DNA of 64,000 bases from the NCBI RefSeq assembly GCF_000004075.3, contig NC_026655.2, positions 25,157,489-25,221,488 of the forward strand. The letters are read 5' to 3'. Numbering within the stretch: the first letter of the stretch is position 1; every line of letters begins with the position of its first letter. The translations under genes and the position numbers were made by a program. The notes under the pieces were generated by a model. The model ran no database searches, was not told the DNA's origin, and worked only from the letters and a program-made list of their open reading frames with translations. Shown piece by piece: positions 38,276-55,800 of the stretch. The stretch comes from Cucumis sativus. Taxonomy: Eukaryota; Streptophyta; Magnoliopsida; Cucurbitales; Cucurbitaceae.

Positions 38276-41200
38276 TAATGACTTTGACATTCTCTGCAAC
38301 CAGGCAACGTCATCTTTGAGCGTATTAAAATAACACAAGTGCTCAACCAACATTAGTCCTTACTGCATAATTTGTACTCACCTATATGCTTTCTATAAAA
38401 TTTGTTAAAAAAACACCATGCAACAAGACAAATTTTCTTTCAAACTATGCACATCAATCAATTGAAATCAGTTTTTTGACCAAACCGACACAGTTTGTCT
38501 ATAATTGATTCTTTAAATGTTCAAATGAATTGAGGGTTGAATGAATAAAAGTGAATAGAAATTAAAATGGTTGGTGTATTGCAGTGGAAGACAAAGTAGA
38601 AACATTGTATTGAAGTGTGGAAAGGGAATTGAACAAAGATTTTAATAATAATAATAATGTGGAAAAGAAAAGAAAAGCGAAGGATTGAATGATAATATTA
38701 AAAGAGAATGCGGTCAAATACCGTGTGCTGCCCGGTTGCCCCAAATTTCCTACCAACTTTTTCCATTCCTTTTCTTTTCTAATACTTTTCCACTTTCCTT
38801 TCACATTTACAATCAACCAATTGGTATTCTATCTTTTAAAATTGTATTCTATCTAATAAAATTGTTATTGATGACTTATTAGTGAAAATTGAATACTATA
38901 ATCTTGGATTCAATAAACTAAGGTTTTGAAACTGTCTAGTGTAGACTTCAACTTTTTATAGAGACATAAAAATGGATCAAGTTCGAGTATTTAGTCCAAA
39001 TTAATGGTTTCTAAATTTTAGAAAATGTTATTTGAGTCGTGATTTAATTGGTTTCAAAATTTTATAATTTTACTATTAAGTTTCAATTTTATTTTTAAAT
39101 TTTAGGATTTAAACTTTATTGAAATTTTACTAAATACTCACTTTAAATCTTTGTTTATGAATTAATTTGGAAGATTTTTTAAAACTTATAGTTAATTGAG
39201 TTTCACTATTTTTCCACACTATTAAAATTGCTTTAAAAAAATACTACTTGATAGTTTTTCTAAAAAAAAATTAATTAACAAACAATAAAGCTAAAGTCTT
39301 ACCCGGGTGTTTGGAGAAAAATCAAGGTTAAAAACGTAAATTTTGAAATTCAATGAACAGGTTGAAACAATAATCAAATCTGAAGAGTAAAATTGTAGCA
39401 TTCTGAAATTTAAGAACTTATTTGAAATAAAACTCAAAATTCAAGAATTATATGCACGACATTTTACCTAAATAAAATGGTCTAGTGAGCCAACTATTTA
39501 AGAGTTTATGATTGATTTTGAGAATGCTAAAAGTAATTAAGTAAAAATACTTTTTTAGTACATCAATTAGGTATTTGAAAATTCAAACATGGCACGTCAA
39601 TTATCATTGAGTTAAACTCATGCCAACAATTAAGTTCAAATAATTACAATTAAGAATGTTTTTCTATACGGACATTTTTAAAAATAGCAAATTAAATTAA
39701 AATATTTACAAATTATAACCAAATTTTGTATTCAACCAATATTAGTATAGTCACTGATATAGACATTGATACGCTTATATTCTCATTATCAAATATCAAA
39801 TTTGTTACTTTTAACCATTTCCATTTTATATATATATATTTTGAAAAGAGTGTGGTAGAAATAATTGTGAAATGGGAATGAAATCACTTTATTAAAGACA
39901 TTGGTTTGCTCACCTTTTGAAATAGAATTAATCCTATACCAACTTTGAACATAGATTTTTGTAGAATCAACAAGTATTGATTTCATAAGTTTTGATATCT
40001 TTGCTATGTTGTCGTTACTGGGTGACTCTTAGTAGTAGAGACAAAGGTAATAATACTAACATTATATTTGATAAAATTTATAACCGTAAGTAAATATGAT
40101 TACAAGGAATCCAATTACACTTGTCACGAAAGCTTATTATGATCGATCTATTAATAAAATTTTATTAAGATCACAATAATCTTTATTCTAGTTCGATAAA
40201 CATCACGCAAATGGTTAGACGTTGGAATTTATTGTATTTTGTTGAGTAATTTTTAAAATATTGATTTAAGTTTTCAAAATATCAAATTAATTATAATTGT
40301 GAAAAGAAAAACTATATGGATAACTTTTGAAGATTTTCTTTCTTTGAGAAAAAGAAAAATGGATATTTTAATCAATAATAAATTAGTAATAGTGCACACG
40401 TGTGGGGCTTGGAGATGAAAAAGGAAAATTCTTGAAAATAATATAATAACAAATAAAATAATTATTAAAAAAGAAAATAATAATAATAATAGTAACGGAT
40501 GATCTCCAAAATTAAATCGACCGTAAATGTGTATTATCGAAAAAAGTTGTGAAATATTTTGCAAGACGAAAGAAAATTGAATATTGATGGTGTCATGCCA
40601 TGCACCAAGTCAGCTTTGAGTTTGCACGAGTTACTTTACCGTAAGAAATAATATACGATTTCAAGCATACTTATGATCAGTAGCTTTGATTGTCTATGCT
40701 TGGACTCATGAACCGCACCTCTTAAATTTTTTAATCCATTGAGGTGTTACACATCGAGTGGTTGTACTATCACCACTCGAGATATAACTGATACTTAAGT
40801 GCATTGTCGGCACAACTCAACTTCTCAAGGGTCGTTCCTCTATGAATATTGTTTAAATTCATTGAAAATATGCATAATTTCAAACTTCCAATCACTCCGA
40901 GCTCCTTCATGTGCCCTCCAAACTTGTTCGTGTGAATGCTATATTTTTTGTGGGTCATGTACATATCCTCCTAGACATTTTCCTTAACTTTTTTCTACCT
41001 TTCAAAATTTTTTATTGTAATTGTATATAACTTTTTTTTATATAAGATTTATAAGTCAAGACCATGCGTAAAATTGTAGGGTTCCGTATTATAATCTAGT
41101 TCAAGATTAAGTATACACATTTCTTTAACCGGTTTTATCGAGACCGAACATCCATAGTTAGGATTTTTCTTATATATATGTTTTTTTATTGTTATTATAA

Positions 41201-41820
41201 AGATAAAAAAAATTCGTAACCATCTTATATATCTAAATATTTTAATTATGGAAAACGAATAAACCCTAGTAACAATAATAGGGAAGTCAATTGCAATCTA
41301 GAAGCTTTGTAGAAGAGGTAAAGCTAAGTAGAGGAAATATTGTATTAGATATTAGGAAGTGGAAGACTAAAAGGGAATGGTATTTTTTTTATTTTAGAAG
41401 TGAAGTGAAAGGGAAGAAGATGAGTAATAACAATTGGAAACTTCCTATTTATTTATTTATGTTTTTCTAAAAAGGATTTATTGGGGTTTGCTTTTGAATC
41501 ATTGACCAATTCCAACTTGGACTTTTCAAACCTTTTATTTAACTATTCTTTGTGTTCATCTTCCACTTCTCTCCCTCTTCCTTTCTATTCAATACAATAC
41601 AACATGGTAGACTCCTTAAATTCAATTCACACTCTCTATGGAACATCAATGGATCTATGCTCCACTTTTAAAAAGATTGAGAGACTTTTCTATTTATAAA
41701 CATGTCATTTTTTCTTTAAATGATTGCTTTCAATAAGATTTATGGATTAGAATGATATCACATAGTGGAACAAATTAAATACACATGGGTAATGTTTTAA
41801 TTTCCTTTTTTTTTTTTTTG

Positions 41821-42034
41821 GTATTTTGCGATCAATTTTAGTCTTGCTCAATTTTTACGTTCAAACGATGTGGATTTGATATATGTCCACATCATGTTAG
41901 CTATATAAAGTTGAAACTATATTACGTATTTTGCTGACAATGTTAGCCTTGCTCAATTTCCACGATCTAGACAATTTTGATGTTAATATATGTCTACATC
42001 AGTGTGTTAGTATATACAGTTGAAACAATGTATC
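41821..42034. repeat. Two-copy tandem repeat upstream of the full-length receptor
   Basis: Units at about 41821-41924 and 41925-42034 share 'gtattttgc', 'caat.tta..cttgctcaatt', 'gatatatgtc.acatca' and 'agttgaaac.at.t'. The pair is orthologous in position and order to 34754-34958. Confidence 0.65.
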
Positions 42035-42606
42035 TATTCAACACTAAAATATTTCTATTTCCCTAAAAAGTTATAAAGTAGATGTTGGAACAATATATCT
42101 AACAAAAGTATACTAAATATTATTTTTTCCTTTCACATGACCAACACGTAGTTTTAAAGATCAAAGAAAACCAATATGAAAAAATATATATGTTGGTTTT
42201 TCATCCAAACCAGAAAATGGGTTTAGTGGAAGTAGAAGTTTTCTGGGAAGAATACTAATTAATTGCACATAATAATAAGCTAAGATAAAATAAAATTAGG
42301 AATATAACTAAACTGACATATAAAGAAAAATTTTGTTTGATTTAAATTGATAGATATATTCTCAAATCATTATTAGATAAATATAAAAAATTGCAAATGG
42401 AAGTGGGAAATAAAAATAAAATAATAAATAAAAAATGTTGGAATCATTTTATATGAATTTAAGAGGCGAAGTTTAGAAGCAAAACTCAAACTTCGGCTAC
42501 GAAGCTTCGTTTTACATTCACACTTGACCTGCAAAATTTCTACCACATCAAAAACTAATAACAACAAATCCGCCATAGACGAAAACCTTTGAATCATCTT
42601 CTCCAC

Positions 42607-45600
42607 ATGACGACATCTCTTTCTTCTCTATCTCTTTTCTTTTTTCTGAAACCCATTTCCTTCTTCTTCCTCTTCCTCTGTTTCCACCATGTCAATTCCC
42701 AGCTTTACCAACAAGAACACTCTGTTTTGCTCCGACTGAATCAGTTCTGGAAAAACCAAGCTCCCATTACCCATTGGCTTTCCTCAAATGTCTCTCATTG
42801 TTCATGGCCGGAGGTTCAATGCACCAACAACTCCGTCACTGCTCTGTTTTTCCCTTCTTACAATTTGAATGGAACCATCCCTTCTTTCATTTCCGATCTC
42901 AAAAATCTCACCTACCTTAATTTTCAAGTCAACTACTTCACCGGTGGCTTTCCCACCACTCTTTACAGTTGTTTGAATCTTAATTACCTCGACCTCTCGC
43001 AGAATTTACTCACCGGGCCGATTCCTGATGATGTCGACCGCTTGTCTCGCCTCCAGTTTCTTAGTCTCGGTGGAAACAACTTCTCCGGCGAAATTCCGGT
43101 ATCGATTTCTCGCTTGTCCGAACTTCGGTTCCTTCATCTCTATGTTAATCAATTTAATGGGACGTACCCATCTGAGATTGGTAACTTGTTGAATTTGGAA
43201 GAATTGTTATTGGCTTACAATTCGAAACTGGAACCGGCTGAATTGCCTTCCAGTTTTGCGCAATTGAGCAAATTGACGTATTTATGGATGTCAGGGTCGA
43301 ACGTAATCGGTGAAATTCCTGAATGGATTGGAAATTTGACGGCTCTCGTGCAATTGGATTTGTCGAGGAACAATTTGATTGGGAAAATCCCCAATAGTTT
43401 GTTTACGTTGAAGAATCTCAGTTTTGTTTATCTGTTCAAGAACAAACTCTCAGGAGAAATTCCTCAACGGATTGATTCTAAAGCCATCACCGAATACGAC
43501 TTGTCGGAAAATAATTTGACCGGAAGAATTCCGGCGGCTATCGGGGATTTACAGAACCTGACGGCTCTGCTTCTGTTTACAAATCGTTTACATGGAGAAA
43601 TCCCAGAAAGCATCGGCCGTCTTCCATTATTAACGGACGTAAGATTGTTCGACAACAATTTAAACGGTACGATACCGCCAGATTTCGGCCGGAATTTGAT
43701 CCTCAGAGGTTTTCAAGTGAATTCCAATAAACTCACCGGAAGCTTACCGGAGCACTTGTGCTCCGGTGGTCAACTGCTAGGATTGATTGCTTATCAGAAT
43801 AATCTTAGTGGGGAGTTGCCAAAGTCTCTTGGGAATTGCGATAGCTTGGTTATTGTCGATGTTCACGAGAACAATATTTCAGGGGAAATTCCGGCGGGTT
43901 TATGGACGGCTCTGAATTTGACTTATGCAGTGATGAGCAACAATTCTTTCACCGGTGATTTTCCTCAGACGGTTTCGAAGAATCTTGCGAGATTGGAAAT
44001 CAGTAATAACAAAATTTCAGGGGAAATTCCGTCGGAGTTATCTTCGTTTTGGAATTTGACGGAGTTTGAAGCCAGTAATAATCTGTTGACAGGAAATATT
44101 CCTGAAGAATTAACCGCTCTTTCAAAGCTGAACAATCTTTTGCTTGATGAAAATCAAATAAATGGGGAGCTTCCAAAGAAAATCACTTCATGGAAATCAT
44201 TGCAGCGTCTTAAACTGAATCGAAATCGTTTATCCGGTGAGATACCGGACGAATTTGGCTATTTACCGAACCTTAATGATCTTGATCTCTCGGAGAATCA
44301 ACTTTCCGGGTCAATTCCGCTTTCGTTGGGGAAGTTGTCGCTGAATTTTCTTGACCTGTCTTCAAATTTTCTGTCCGGGGTTATCCCATCTGCATTTGAA
44401 AATTCAATCTTTGCAAGAAGCTTTTTGAACAATCCGAATCTTTGCTCGAACAATGCAGTTCTAAATCTCGATGGTTGTAGTTTGAGAACTCAGAATTCGA
44501 GAAAGATTTCGTCGCAGCATCTTGCGCTGATCGTAAGCTTGGGCGTAATCGTAGTGATACTCTTTGTAGTTTCAGCTTTGTTTATAATCAAAATCTATAG
44601 GAGAAATGGATACAGAGCAGATGTTGAATGGAAGCTGACCTCATTTCAGAGGTTGAATTTCTCGGAGGCAAATCTTTTATCTGGGCTATCGGAGAACAAC
44701 GTTATTGGGAGCGGTGGTTCCGGTAAAGTTTATCGGATCCCAGTGAATAGTTTGGGCGAAACAATGGCCGTGAAGAAAATATGGAACAACAGAAAGTCAG
44801 ACCATAAGCTCGAGAAACAATTCATGGCGGAAGTGAAAATCCTCAGTTCAATTCGACACAACAACATAATCAAACTCCTCTGCTGCGTTTCTTGTGATAC
44901 TTCAAAGCTCCTAGTTTATGAGTACATGGAGAAGCAAAGCCTCGATAAGTGGCTACATAAGAAGAACTCCCCGCCGAGAATTACAGGGTCAGAACCTATT
45001 AGTGGTGTCGCTCTCAATTGGCCGACAAGATTTCAAATTGCAGTAGGGGCAGCGCAAGGCCTCTGTTATATGCACCATGATTGCTCCCCACCGGTAATTC
45101 ATAGAGATTTAAAGTCTAGCAATATCTTACTAGATTCAGATTTCAATGCCAAAATAGCAGATTTTGGCTTAGCCAAGTTGCTCATAAAGCAAGGGGAACC
45201 GGCTTCAGTTTCCGCGGTTGCCGGCTCTTTTGGATACATAGCTCCAGGTAAGAGACATCCCAATTCAAACCTATCAAAGAATTTGATATGAGACATTAAT
45301 GGGCAAAACTAAAAGCTTGTTCCCTTTCTAACTGCAGAGTATGCTCAGACACCAAGAATTAACGAGAAGATCGATGTGTTTAGCTTCGGAGTCATTCTTC
45401 TGGAGTTGGCAACTGGAAAGGAAGCTCTCGACGGTGATGCAGACTCATCTCTGGCAGAGTGGGCTTGGGAATATATTAAAAAAGGCAAACCAATAGTCGA
45501 TGCGTTGGATGAGGATGTGAAGGAGCCACAATATCTTGATGAAATGTGCAGTGTTTTCAAACTGGGTGTGATCTGCACTTCTGGTTTGCCAACGCACCGG

Positions 45601-45687
45601 CCGAACATGAATCAAGCACTGCAAATCTTGATCGGCAGCCGGACCTCAGCTCCCCAAAACCATGGAGACAAAAAACAGGGAGAGTGA
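42607..45687 (+). CDS. LRR-XI receptor-like kinase, HSL3/NUT-like (At5g25930-like), complete
   Basis: Plasma-membrane receptor kinase of 996 aa in two exons, 42607-45247 and 45338-45687, joined inside the APE motif (CCAG, intron, AGTATGCT). Signal peptide ~1-32, N-terminal LRR cap with HCSWPEVQC, about twenty 24-residue LRRs, transmembrane segment ~639-661, kinase from ~690. Kinase landmarks: GSGGSGKVY, Lys in AVKKIW (~722), HRDLKSSNILL (an RD kinase), ADFGLAKL, GYIAPEYA, and DVFSFGVILLELATGKE. All catalytic residues are present. Known: the closest protein I recall over its full length is Arabidopsis At5g25930 (HSL3/NUT), reported as receptor of CTNIP/SCREW stress peptides and partner of SERK co-receptors. 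Ligand specificity here is inference. It lacks most of the C-terminal tail of At5g25930. The start is the ATG aligned with that of the truncated copy; upstream in-frame codons have no ATG. Confidence 0.93.
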
Positions 45688-46609
45688 AAGTATGCTGAGA
45701 AAACGATGACCATTACTTGAGAGATGCAACAGTCTAACGTTGTCTTCAATGGCCTCTTTTTTTACTATCAAGATTCACCATCACATGTTTTTGAACCTTG
45801 GTCGTTAAATATAAGGTGGAGACTGAAGGGGACCCTGCGCTCCAGCCACTGCTCCAAGGAGAAATGGCCAAGGAGTTGATGGGTCGCATCAGTTTCTTTG
45901 TAAATTTTGAATAACAATTCCTCTTAAGTGTATTTTAACGAGAACCTCAATAATAATAAATGAGAACTCATTCAGCTCAAGCAAAGCCAAACGTTTTTTA
46001 CTCTTCATCGTTTTAAATAAGCACTTTTCAGTTGCTCATTTTGAAAGCTTGTGAAAGGACCGGACTTCCAAGTATCTGAGTATTAAACACTGCTATTGAC
46101 AAGATCAAAATGGCAACCAGAAAGAACCAATGAAAAATGAAATTCTTTATTTGTATACTTGATAACAGTTCTTGCTATCATCCATTGATGGATTGATCTA
46201 ATTCAAAAGGAGAAATTTGACAGCCTGCAGACAAGCCATGTGGTTCTAATTTATTTGGCAAAGGAACTGGAGAAGGATGATTTCATCGGAGACTGGCAAG
46301 AAGGGAAATCTCTCGTCCTCATTTATTAACCATGTCAGAGCCGAAGGGAGGACTTGTGCCCCAATGCCATCAACATTGGCTCCCACATCATAACAATAGA
46401 GGAAGCCACTTCAAAATCTTGGGACTTTTCGCAAGCAAATCTACCACATAATGATCTCTGAGCCATAAAATTAACGACTTAAGAGTCATTGAAACAAGTC
46501 TAAATAATCTCAAGTCTGTAAGAAAAAGAATACAAGTACTATTACAACAAAAAAAATTGGAACTATTTCATTCTTTTGAGCTACCTTGGCTGGCATTGGA
46601 CTCCTTTTT
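45688..46609. other. Convergent 3' intergenic region, receptor kinase / hexokinase
   Basis: 922 bases between two facing stop codons. It is less AT-rich than most intergenic DNA here and probably mostly 3' UTR. No coding frame is called. Confidence 0.55.
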
Positions 46610-50228
<3,619 letters not shown>

Positions 50229-52999
50229 AATTGGAAAAGAACAAAAAACAAAAAAAACAAAACAAGTGTAAAGATTAGATTAAAGGGGGTGAAAATCGGA
50301 AGCGATTAACCGGAGGGGCAAAAGAAAAAAAAAACAGAGATTTTTTTTTGTTTTTTGTTTTTTTTTTTTTCTTTTTCCGATGGGGGAAGTGATCAGAGAT
50401 TCATTGTGGAGAGGAAAGAGCGTGGGAATGAAGCGATTTAAGAATGGAATGGGGAAAAGGGAAAAAGGGTATCGGAGATGGAGGATTGAAGATTGGAATT
50501 GAGAGTTCAAATTGGAAATGGAATGAATCTGTAGTTCGCACATGAGGGAGGAAAAAGGAATTGAATTTGAAGAAGGAATGGGAAATTGGACAAAGTTTTG
50601 AGATGAAATTACGTTTGTGACCTGCCGTTTCACCGATTACCATTTCCCTTTCTTTCTTTCTTTCTTTCCCACCTCTTTTCTTTCGTCTTTATCCTTTTCT
50701 TTTTCATCTCTTCAAATATTATTAAAGTAATTATTTTTTAAAAAATAAATCATTAGATGATATTTTTAAAGTGTTTTCATCTCTTCATATAATTAATTTT
50801 TATAAATTTGTTAACTTACAATATATATCAATAAAATTATCCTTGAATTTCTCTTTTCAATATTTTAGGAAAATTCCAGGAAGTCATAAATTTGGGTCAA
50901 AATGTCAAAAGGATAATTATTTATTTGATTGTTTTGATTTTAGTGAAGAACCAATGGGTTTAATTAAGGCTGTATTATGGAATTAATAATTCAAATTAAG
51001 TACCCACAGGTTGAAAAAAGAGCCCATAATATTTATTTTATCTTATAAAATATAGAAACTAAACATGATTAATGATCAAAATTGTATATATTTTAATTGT
51101 TTTATGAACAATAAATTATGCTTTTTTTAGAAGAAAATTATTTGGTTGAACAAAATGTATTACTGCTTTGACCATTTTTTTTTTAATGAAAAGGAAAATC
51201 AAAACACAGCACATGAGAGAGCACCAAAAACAAAATATCACCTTTTTCCTTTTTCTTTTCTTTTCCTTTTCATCTTTTACAAATTCAACGGTAGAAATTA
51301 AAAACTCAATGCCAACATGAGCTTAGTTCAACTGACACTTATATCTTATTGTTTTTCATTTATATTATTTAAAAAATGACCATCTTTTATATTAGACACG
51401 CGATCTTAAATAACTAAATAACATAAGGAAGAAGTGAAAAGGACAATGAAAATAAAAGACCAAATAACAACAATTTAGAACGATGATAAGATTGAGTAAA
51501 CGTTAAAAAGAAATTATTTTTAATAGAAATTGTAAACAATAAAACATTTGAAAAAATATTTTCAAATAAAGTTTAATGAATTTTGTTTTTAGTGGTTTTG
51601 GAAAAAAATCACTGATACAGTCGAGTCGAGACCAGTTTTTAAAAAGTACTTTTTTAGTTTTCAGATTTTATAATAATAGATCTATTTGGTTTTCAAAATA
51701 TACCTTTTCAGTCTCTGAATTTTTAAAAGTAGATTTAGAAGGCCGTAAAAATATTTTTTGTTTGATTTTTTAAAAAATAATTATATAATACTTAAAATTA
51801 GAAGAAGAAAAATAGGAAACTTTGAAAGACCTTCTAAACCTATTTTAAAAATTCATGGATTAAAAAGATACATTTTAAAAAATCATAAACTAAATTAGTC
51901 TATTCTTATAAATTCGAAAATTAAAAAGATACATTTTAAAAATTCAAGAACTAAACACACATATCTTTCAAAACTTAGAGACTAAAAGTGTAATTTTCTC
52001 ATATATCTAAAAGGAACAACCCGATCAAGGGACTCAATGTATGGTGTGTTGAGTCCAAAGGCTCACCTTGGTATTGGCACCTTCGAGGCCATTCCCTTCA
52101 AGTTGATGTCAAAATTGAATTGTAGGAAATAAATCTCAATCTCCAGAAAGAAAAGAAAAATAAGAAAAAAGGCTCATAGTTATAAATAGTTCCTTCCCAG
52201 AACTACTTGCCCCATTTTATGGACGGCACTGATTTAAGCATCACATTGTAATCACCACACTCGTGTGTTATCTTTTCTTTTTGGGAGCATGTGAAAGTAA
52301 GGTGAGTTTGCTTATATATATGAAGTACCAATTTTTCATTTTAACACTATATTTTTTTATTAATTGAGCTATGTTTATTTGGAGAGAAAAGAGGGTTACT
52401 TAATAAATAATATTTAAAAAAGAAAATAGAATTTTTATTTAAAAGAAGGGTTATATGTAAATAGGTATGAAGAAATATAGAAAATGTTGAAAAGAAAGGA
52501 ATATTATAGGAATGTATTGAAGAAAAGAAATAAAAGGAAGGAAGAATTATAGATATTTAGAGAAATGGTTTTGAGCGTTGAAAGGAAATCGCCTAAAAAT
52601 GAAGAGATGATAGGGATTGGAGTGGTTTTCAATGGTTTTTGTGGGTATGGCCACTGCTTTCCTTTTCATTTCCTTATGTTTTCTCCTCCCTTTTTCTTTT
52701 TATTATAGATATATTCTAATTTAAAAAGATTCCAATATTATTATTAATAAAGATTCCAATGTGGTCCTCATAATATCCATAAATATCAACTCCAATAATA
52801 ACGACACATTTTCTTTCCTCAAAACAATTTGTAATGTGTCGGAGAGGTGAAGATTGAACTGATATCGCATCTGAATGAAACAAAGATCTTATGATATGAA
52901 AGTAACGTTAAAAATTACTTAAAATAATTAAAAGTTACTACCTTATACCAACAATGTGTATTTGTTTTTTTTGTGGTTCAATCATATTAACTCCAAAGT
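50229..52999. other. Hexokinase upstream region and AT-rich intergenic DNA
   Basis: The first ~450 bases, with long A/T and CT runs, are the likely 5' UTR and promoter of the hexokinase gene. Beyond about 50.7 kb the DNA is AT-rich with no gene. It contains a short dispersed repeat word at 51311-51345 and a foldback element at 51590-51995. 52020-52290 is less AT-rich but has no coding frame I recognise. Confidence 0.6.
51590..51995. repeat. Foldback element with 'agtctctgaattttta' arms, ~400 bp
   Basis: The left arm (51640-51740, 'ttttcagtctctgaattttt') is inverted in the right arm (51935-51991, 'aaaaattcaagaactaaa' and 'cttagagactaaaagtg'). The right side itself repeats 'aaaaagatacattttaaaaa' twice. 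Non-coding. Confidence 0.6.
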
Positions 53000-55404
53000 A
53001 TGATTGCCTCATGAAATAATTTCTAACATGTTGAAAAGATCCATGTTGGTTTATGGGGACAACTTTCACTCTTTTGAACCATTCAAGATAAATAAGAATG
53101 ACGTAGCCAGAATGCAAGGAATGCAGGAAAATGTTGGAGTCATTCGTTGCCAAATCCAGATACCAAATCTTCCGTTTGGAGCATTACACAACTAAAAAAA
53201 GTAATGAACACAAATATTGAAGTTCAAGGTTCAAAATTTGTAATCTAACTTGAATTTTAAGTTTAAAATCTTTGAATTAAAAATGTAATTTACCTTTATT
53301 TTAATCAGTATTAGTAGGTCTAGCACAATGCAAATGATTGGAAATATTTATATTCAATTCTCAAAGCCTATCAGTAATATACTGATAGATTTGGCCATTT
53401 TGTTAACCATATCGCTAAATAAATATCTATCATTGGTATACATTTGTAATTATTTAAAAATGTTGTTATACACTTTAATTATTATTCTTAAACGTGTTAC
53501 TCAGTGCAATTACCCTTACTCGAGACAATGTTATGAAAAAATCTACTAGCTCTAAAGGTCAATAATAATCGACTTACATACATCTAGGCCCTTGGTTGAT
53601 TTGAGGACTCGTAACAAATAATTAAGGTCAACGCATGGGATCTTAACTCGAGGTTACAACAAACTATTTGTACAAATCTTAACACTAATGTCGAGATCCC
53701 ATAGTGTTTGACACTAAATTGGTTATTATAGGAAGTGATTAATTAATATAACAAACAAGGTATAGTAGTGTATCTTTAGGGTGTAAACTAGTTCAATTTT
53801 GGAAGAAAATAGTACACACAAAACTAAAATGGGAAAGAAAGTATACGTAGGTAGGAAAGAGTAAACAATGTAACGAATAAGAAATGTAAAGTAATAAAAT
53901 TATAGTAATTTAATGTGTTACAATATCTAGCTAGGTAGAAGCACCATTTATATAATATAATCATCATTTGCAGTAATTGAGAGCCAAAGAGTACCCGATA
54001 TAGATAGATAGATACAAGAACTAGTTTACCCATCTTTTGCATGCAACCTAATTTTATATTGTCCAAGGAACTATACTACATGATATACGTACCATTAGAT
54101 ATAAACATTAGAGTGTGTGTTTGACACAACACCATATAATTGATAATGCATGTGAGATGTAAAACCCTTGGTTCATACTTTTGAGATACCTTAGATTAAA
54201 TCAAACATACAAATGCCTTTTATTTTCTCCTAATCTTATCATGCATGTCCAACAACTACAGTGTAGAGACCATGGAATAATAAACTTAAGTATTAAATTG
54301 AGTGTTTGAGATATATGTTACTGAATTTAGATAGCTTATATCAAATCAAACCCTATGAAAGGAAAATTCTAAGAGAACATCATGTAATTATATAAAACCC
54401 AATTATTCCAAGCTTTTGTTTTGGAATTCCATCTTCTACCCAAGTGGATAAGTTCCATTTTTCATTTAAAAAGAAAAAGAAAGAAAGAAAAAAAGAATAT
54501 TTAGGAAATTGGAGCTAGTGGGTTGTCTATTGATTATCATGAGGTAAAAGACAAGAAATAAAAGATTAGGGGAGTTACAAAAAAACTAAGAAAATTATAT
54601 ATATATTCTCATATTGAATAATTCTTCCAAAGAAATAACAAAAAAAAAAAAAAAGGATTTTCGAATTTGAAGTACAAAGAATAAATTCTTACTTGCCAGC
54701 TAAAAAGTACATATATGTTAATATGTTATATATATTTTTTGTCTCTTCTTTTCTTTTAATTAAATAAAATAAAATATAATTATTTGATAAATATCCTTAT
54801 TTATGCTACTATATATATAATTGATTAATATTCCCTATTCATTAGATTCATGAACTCAAATTCCTAGTTTGAATTTGAATTTGAAATTTGATTGCACATT
54901 CTTGGATGAGTACATATAATTTGTTTAATCTTTTTTCAATCTCATGCATATAGGAAGGTTACTATTTTGAATTTTCTACTTTTTTTAGTTTTAAAATTTT
55001 AAAATATATATATTTATACGACAATAATAGGTTATTGTTGTTGTATGTGTGTGTATATATATATGTATGTGTCAAAAGTGATCATAACATAGTAGTGATA
55101 TTTTTTTCTCTTGAAGTGGTGAAGAAGTTATAGTAAAATAAAGGTTTATTCAAACTCCATAATAAGGGAAGGATGCAACTCTATATTTGTTTGATGGATA
55201 TAAACGTAAATGGGCCCAAGCCCAATAACTCCTCCCAATTTCAATAGTTTTCCATAAAGAAAATGTTTTTCTTTTCTTTTCTTTCTTTCTTTTGTTTTTT
55301 TCATTTGAAGGAGTATGTATTACTTTGTATTACTTTCAATTATATAAGAAGGTAAGGGTAATTAATGATCATTTTACGAATAATAATTAAGATTATCACA
55401 TTAA

Positions 55405-55516
55405 TTTAAAAAATTGTAAATATAGCAACATTATCACTGATAGTCTTATGTCGCTGATAGACTCGTATTATCTATTAGTGATAGACCGATTTTGCTATAT
55501 TTGTAAATTTTTTAAG
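55405..55516. repeat. Inverted-repeat element, 'GCTATATTTGTAAA' family, ~110 bp
   Basis: The left arm 'ttaaaaaattgtaaatatag' (55405-55424) is inverted at the right as 'ctatatttgtaaatttttta' (55495-55514). Inside are 'tcactgatag' and 'ctattagtgatag', themselves inverted. Together they form a near-complete hairpin. Confidence 0.65.
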
Positions 55517-55800
55517 ATGTTGCTATATACTTAATTATTTTGAACCTAATTGCTAAATTTGCCACTATCTCTGTATAAAATCGCTTAAAAATAAAGTCTC
55601 CAATCATTCAAAATCAATTTATTATTTGGTTCTTAAACACAATTTTTATATAATAAAAGTAATTAGCAAAATATCTTTTCGGTTTAATTTACATTTTAAT
55701 TTTTTATTATTATTAAATACCCACTTTCGACCATTGATGTTAACATCTATTAATTAATTTTAAATAATGATGAACTGAAGTTTTAAATTTAATTTTTATA

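Larger units (their letters stand above)
36275..42606. other. Intergenic region between the two receptor copies, 6.3 kb
   Basis: AT-rich; no gene recognised. It carries an inverted-repeat element (37739-37919), a foldback element (37990-38275) and degenerate 'atagcaaatt' arms near 39685. A slightly less AT-rich patch at 40590-40985 has a 64-codon minus-strand frame without a family match. The last ~1.1 kb resembles the region upstream of the truncated receptor. Confidence 0.6.

Noticed and set aside
40590-40985. Less AT-rich patch with 62-64-codon frames on both strands
   Set aside because: I tried to read it as an LRR or NBS-LRR remnant, but frames break often and no conserved motif is present.
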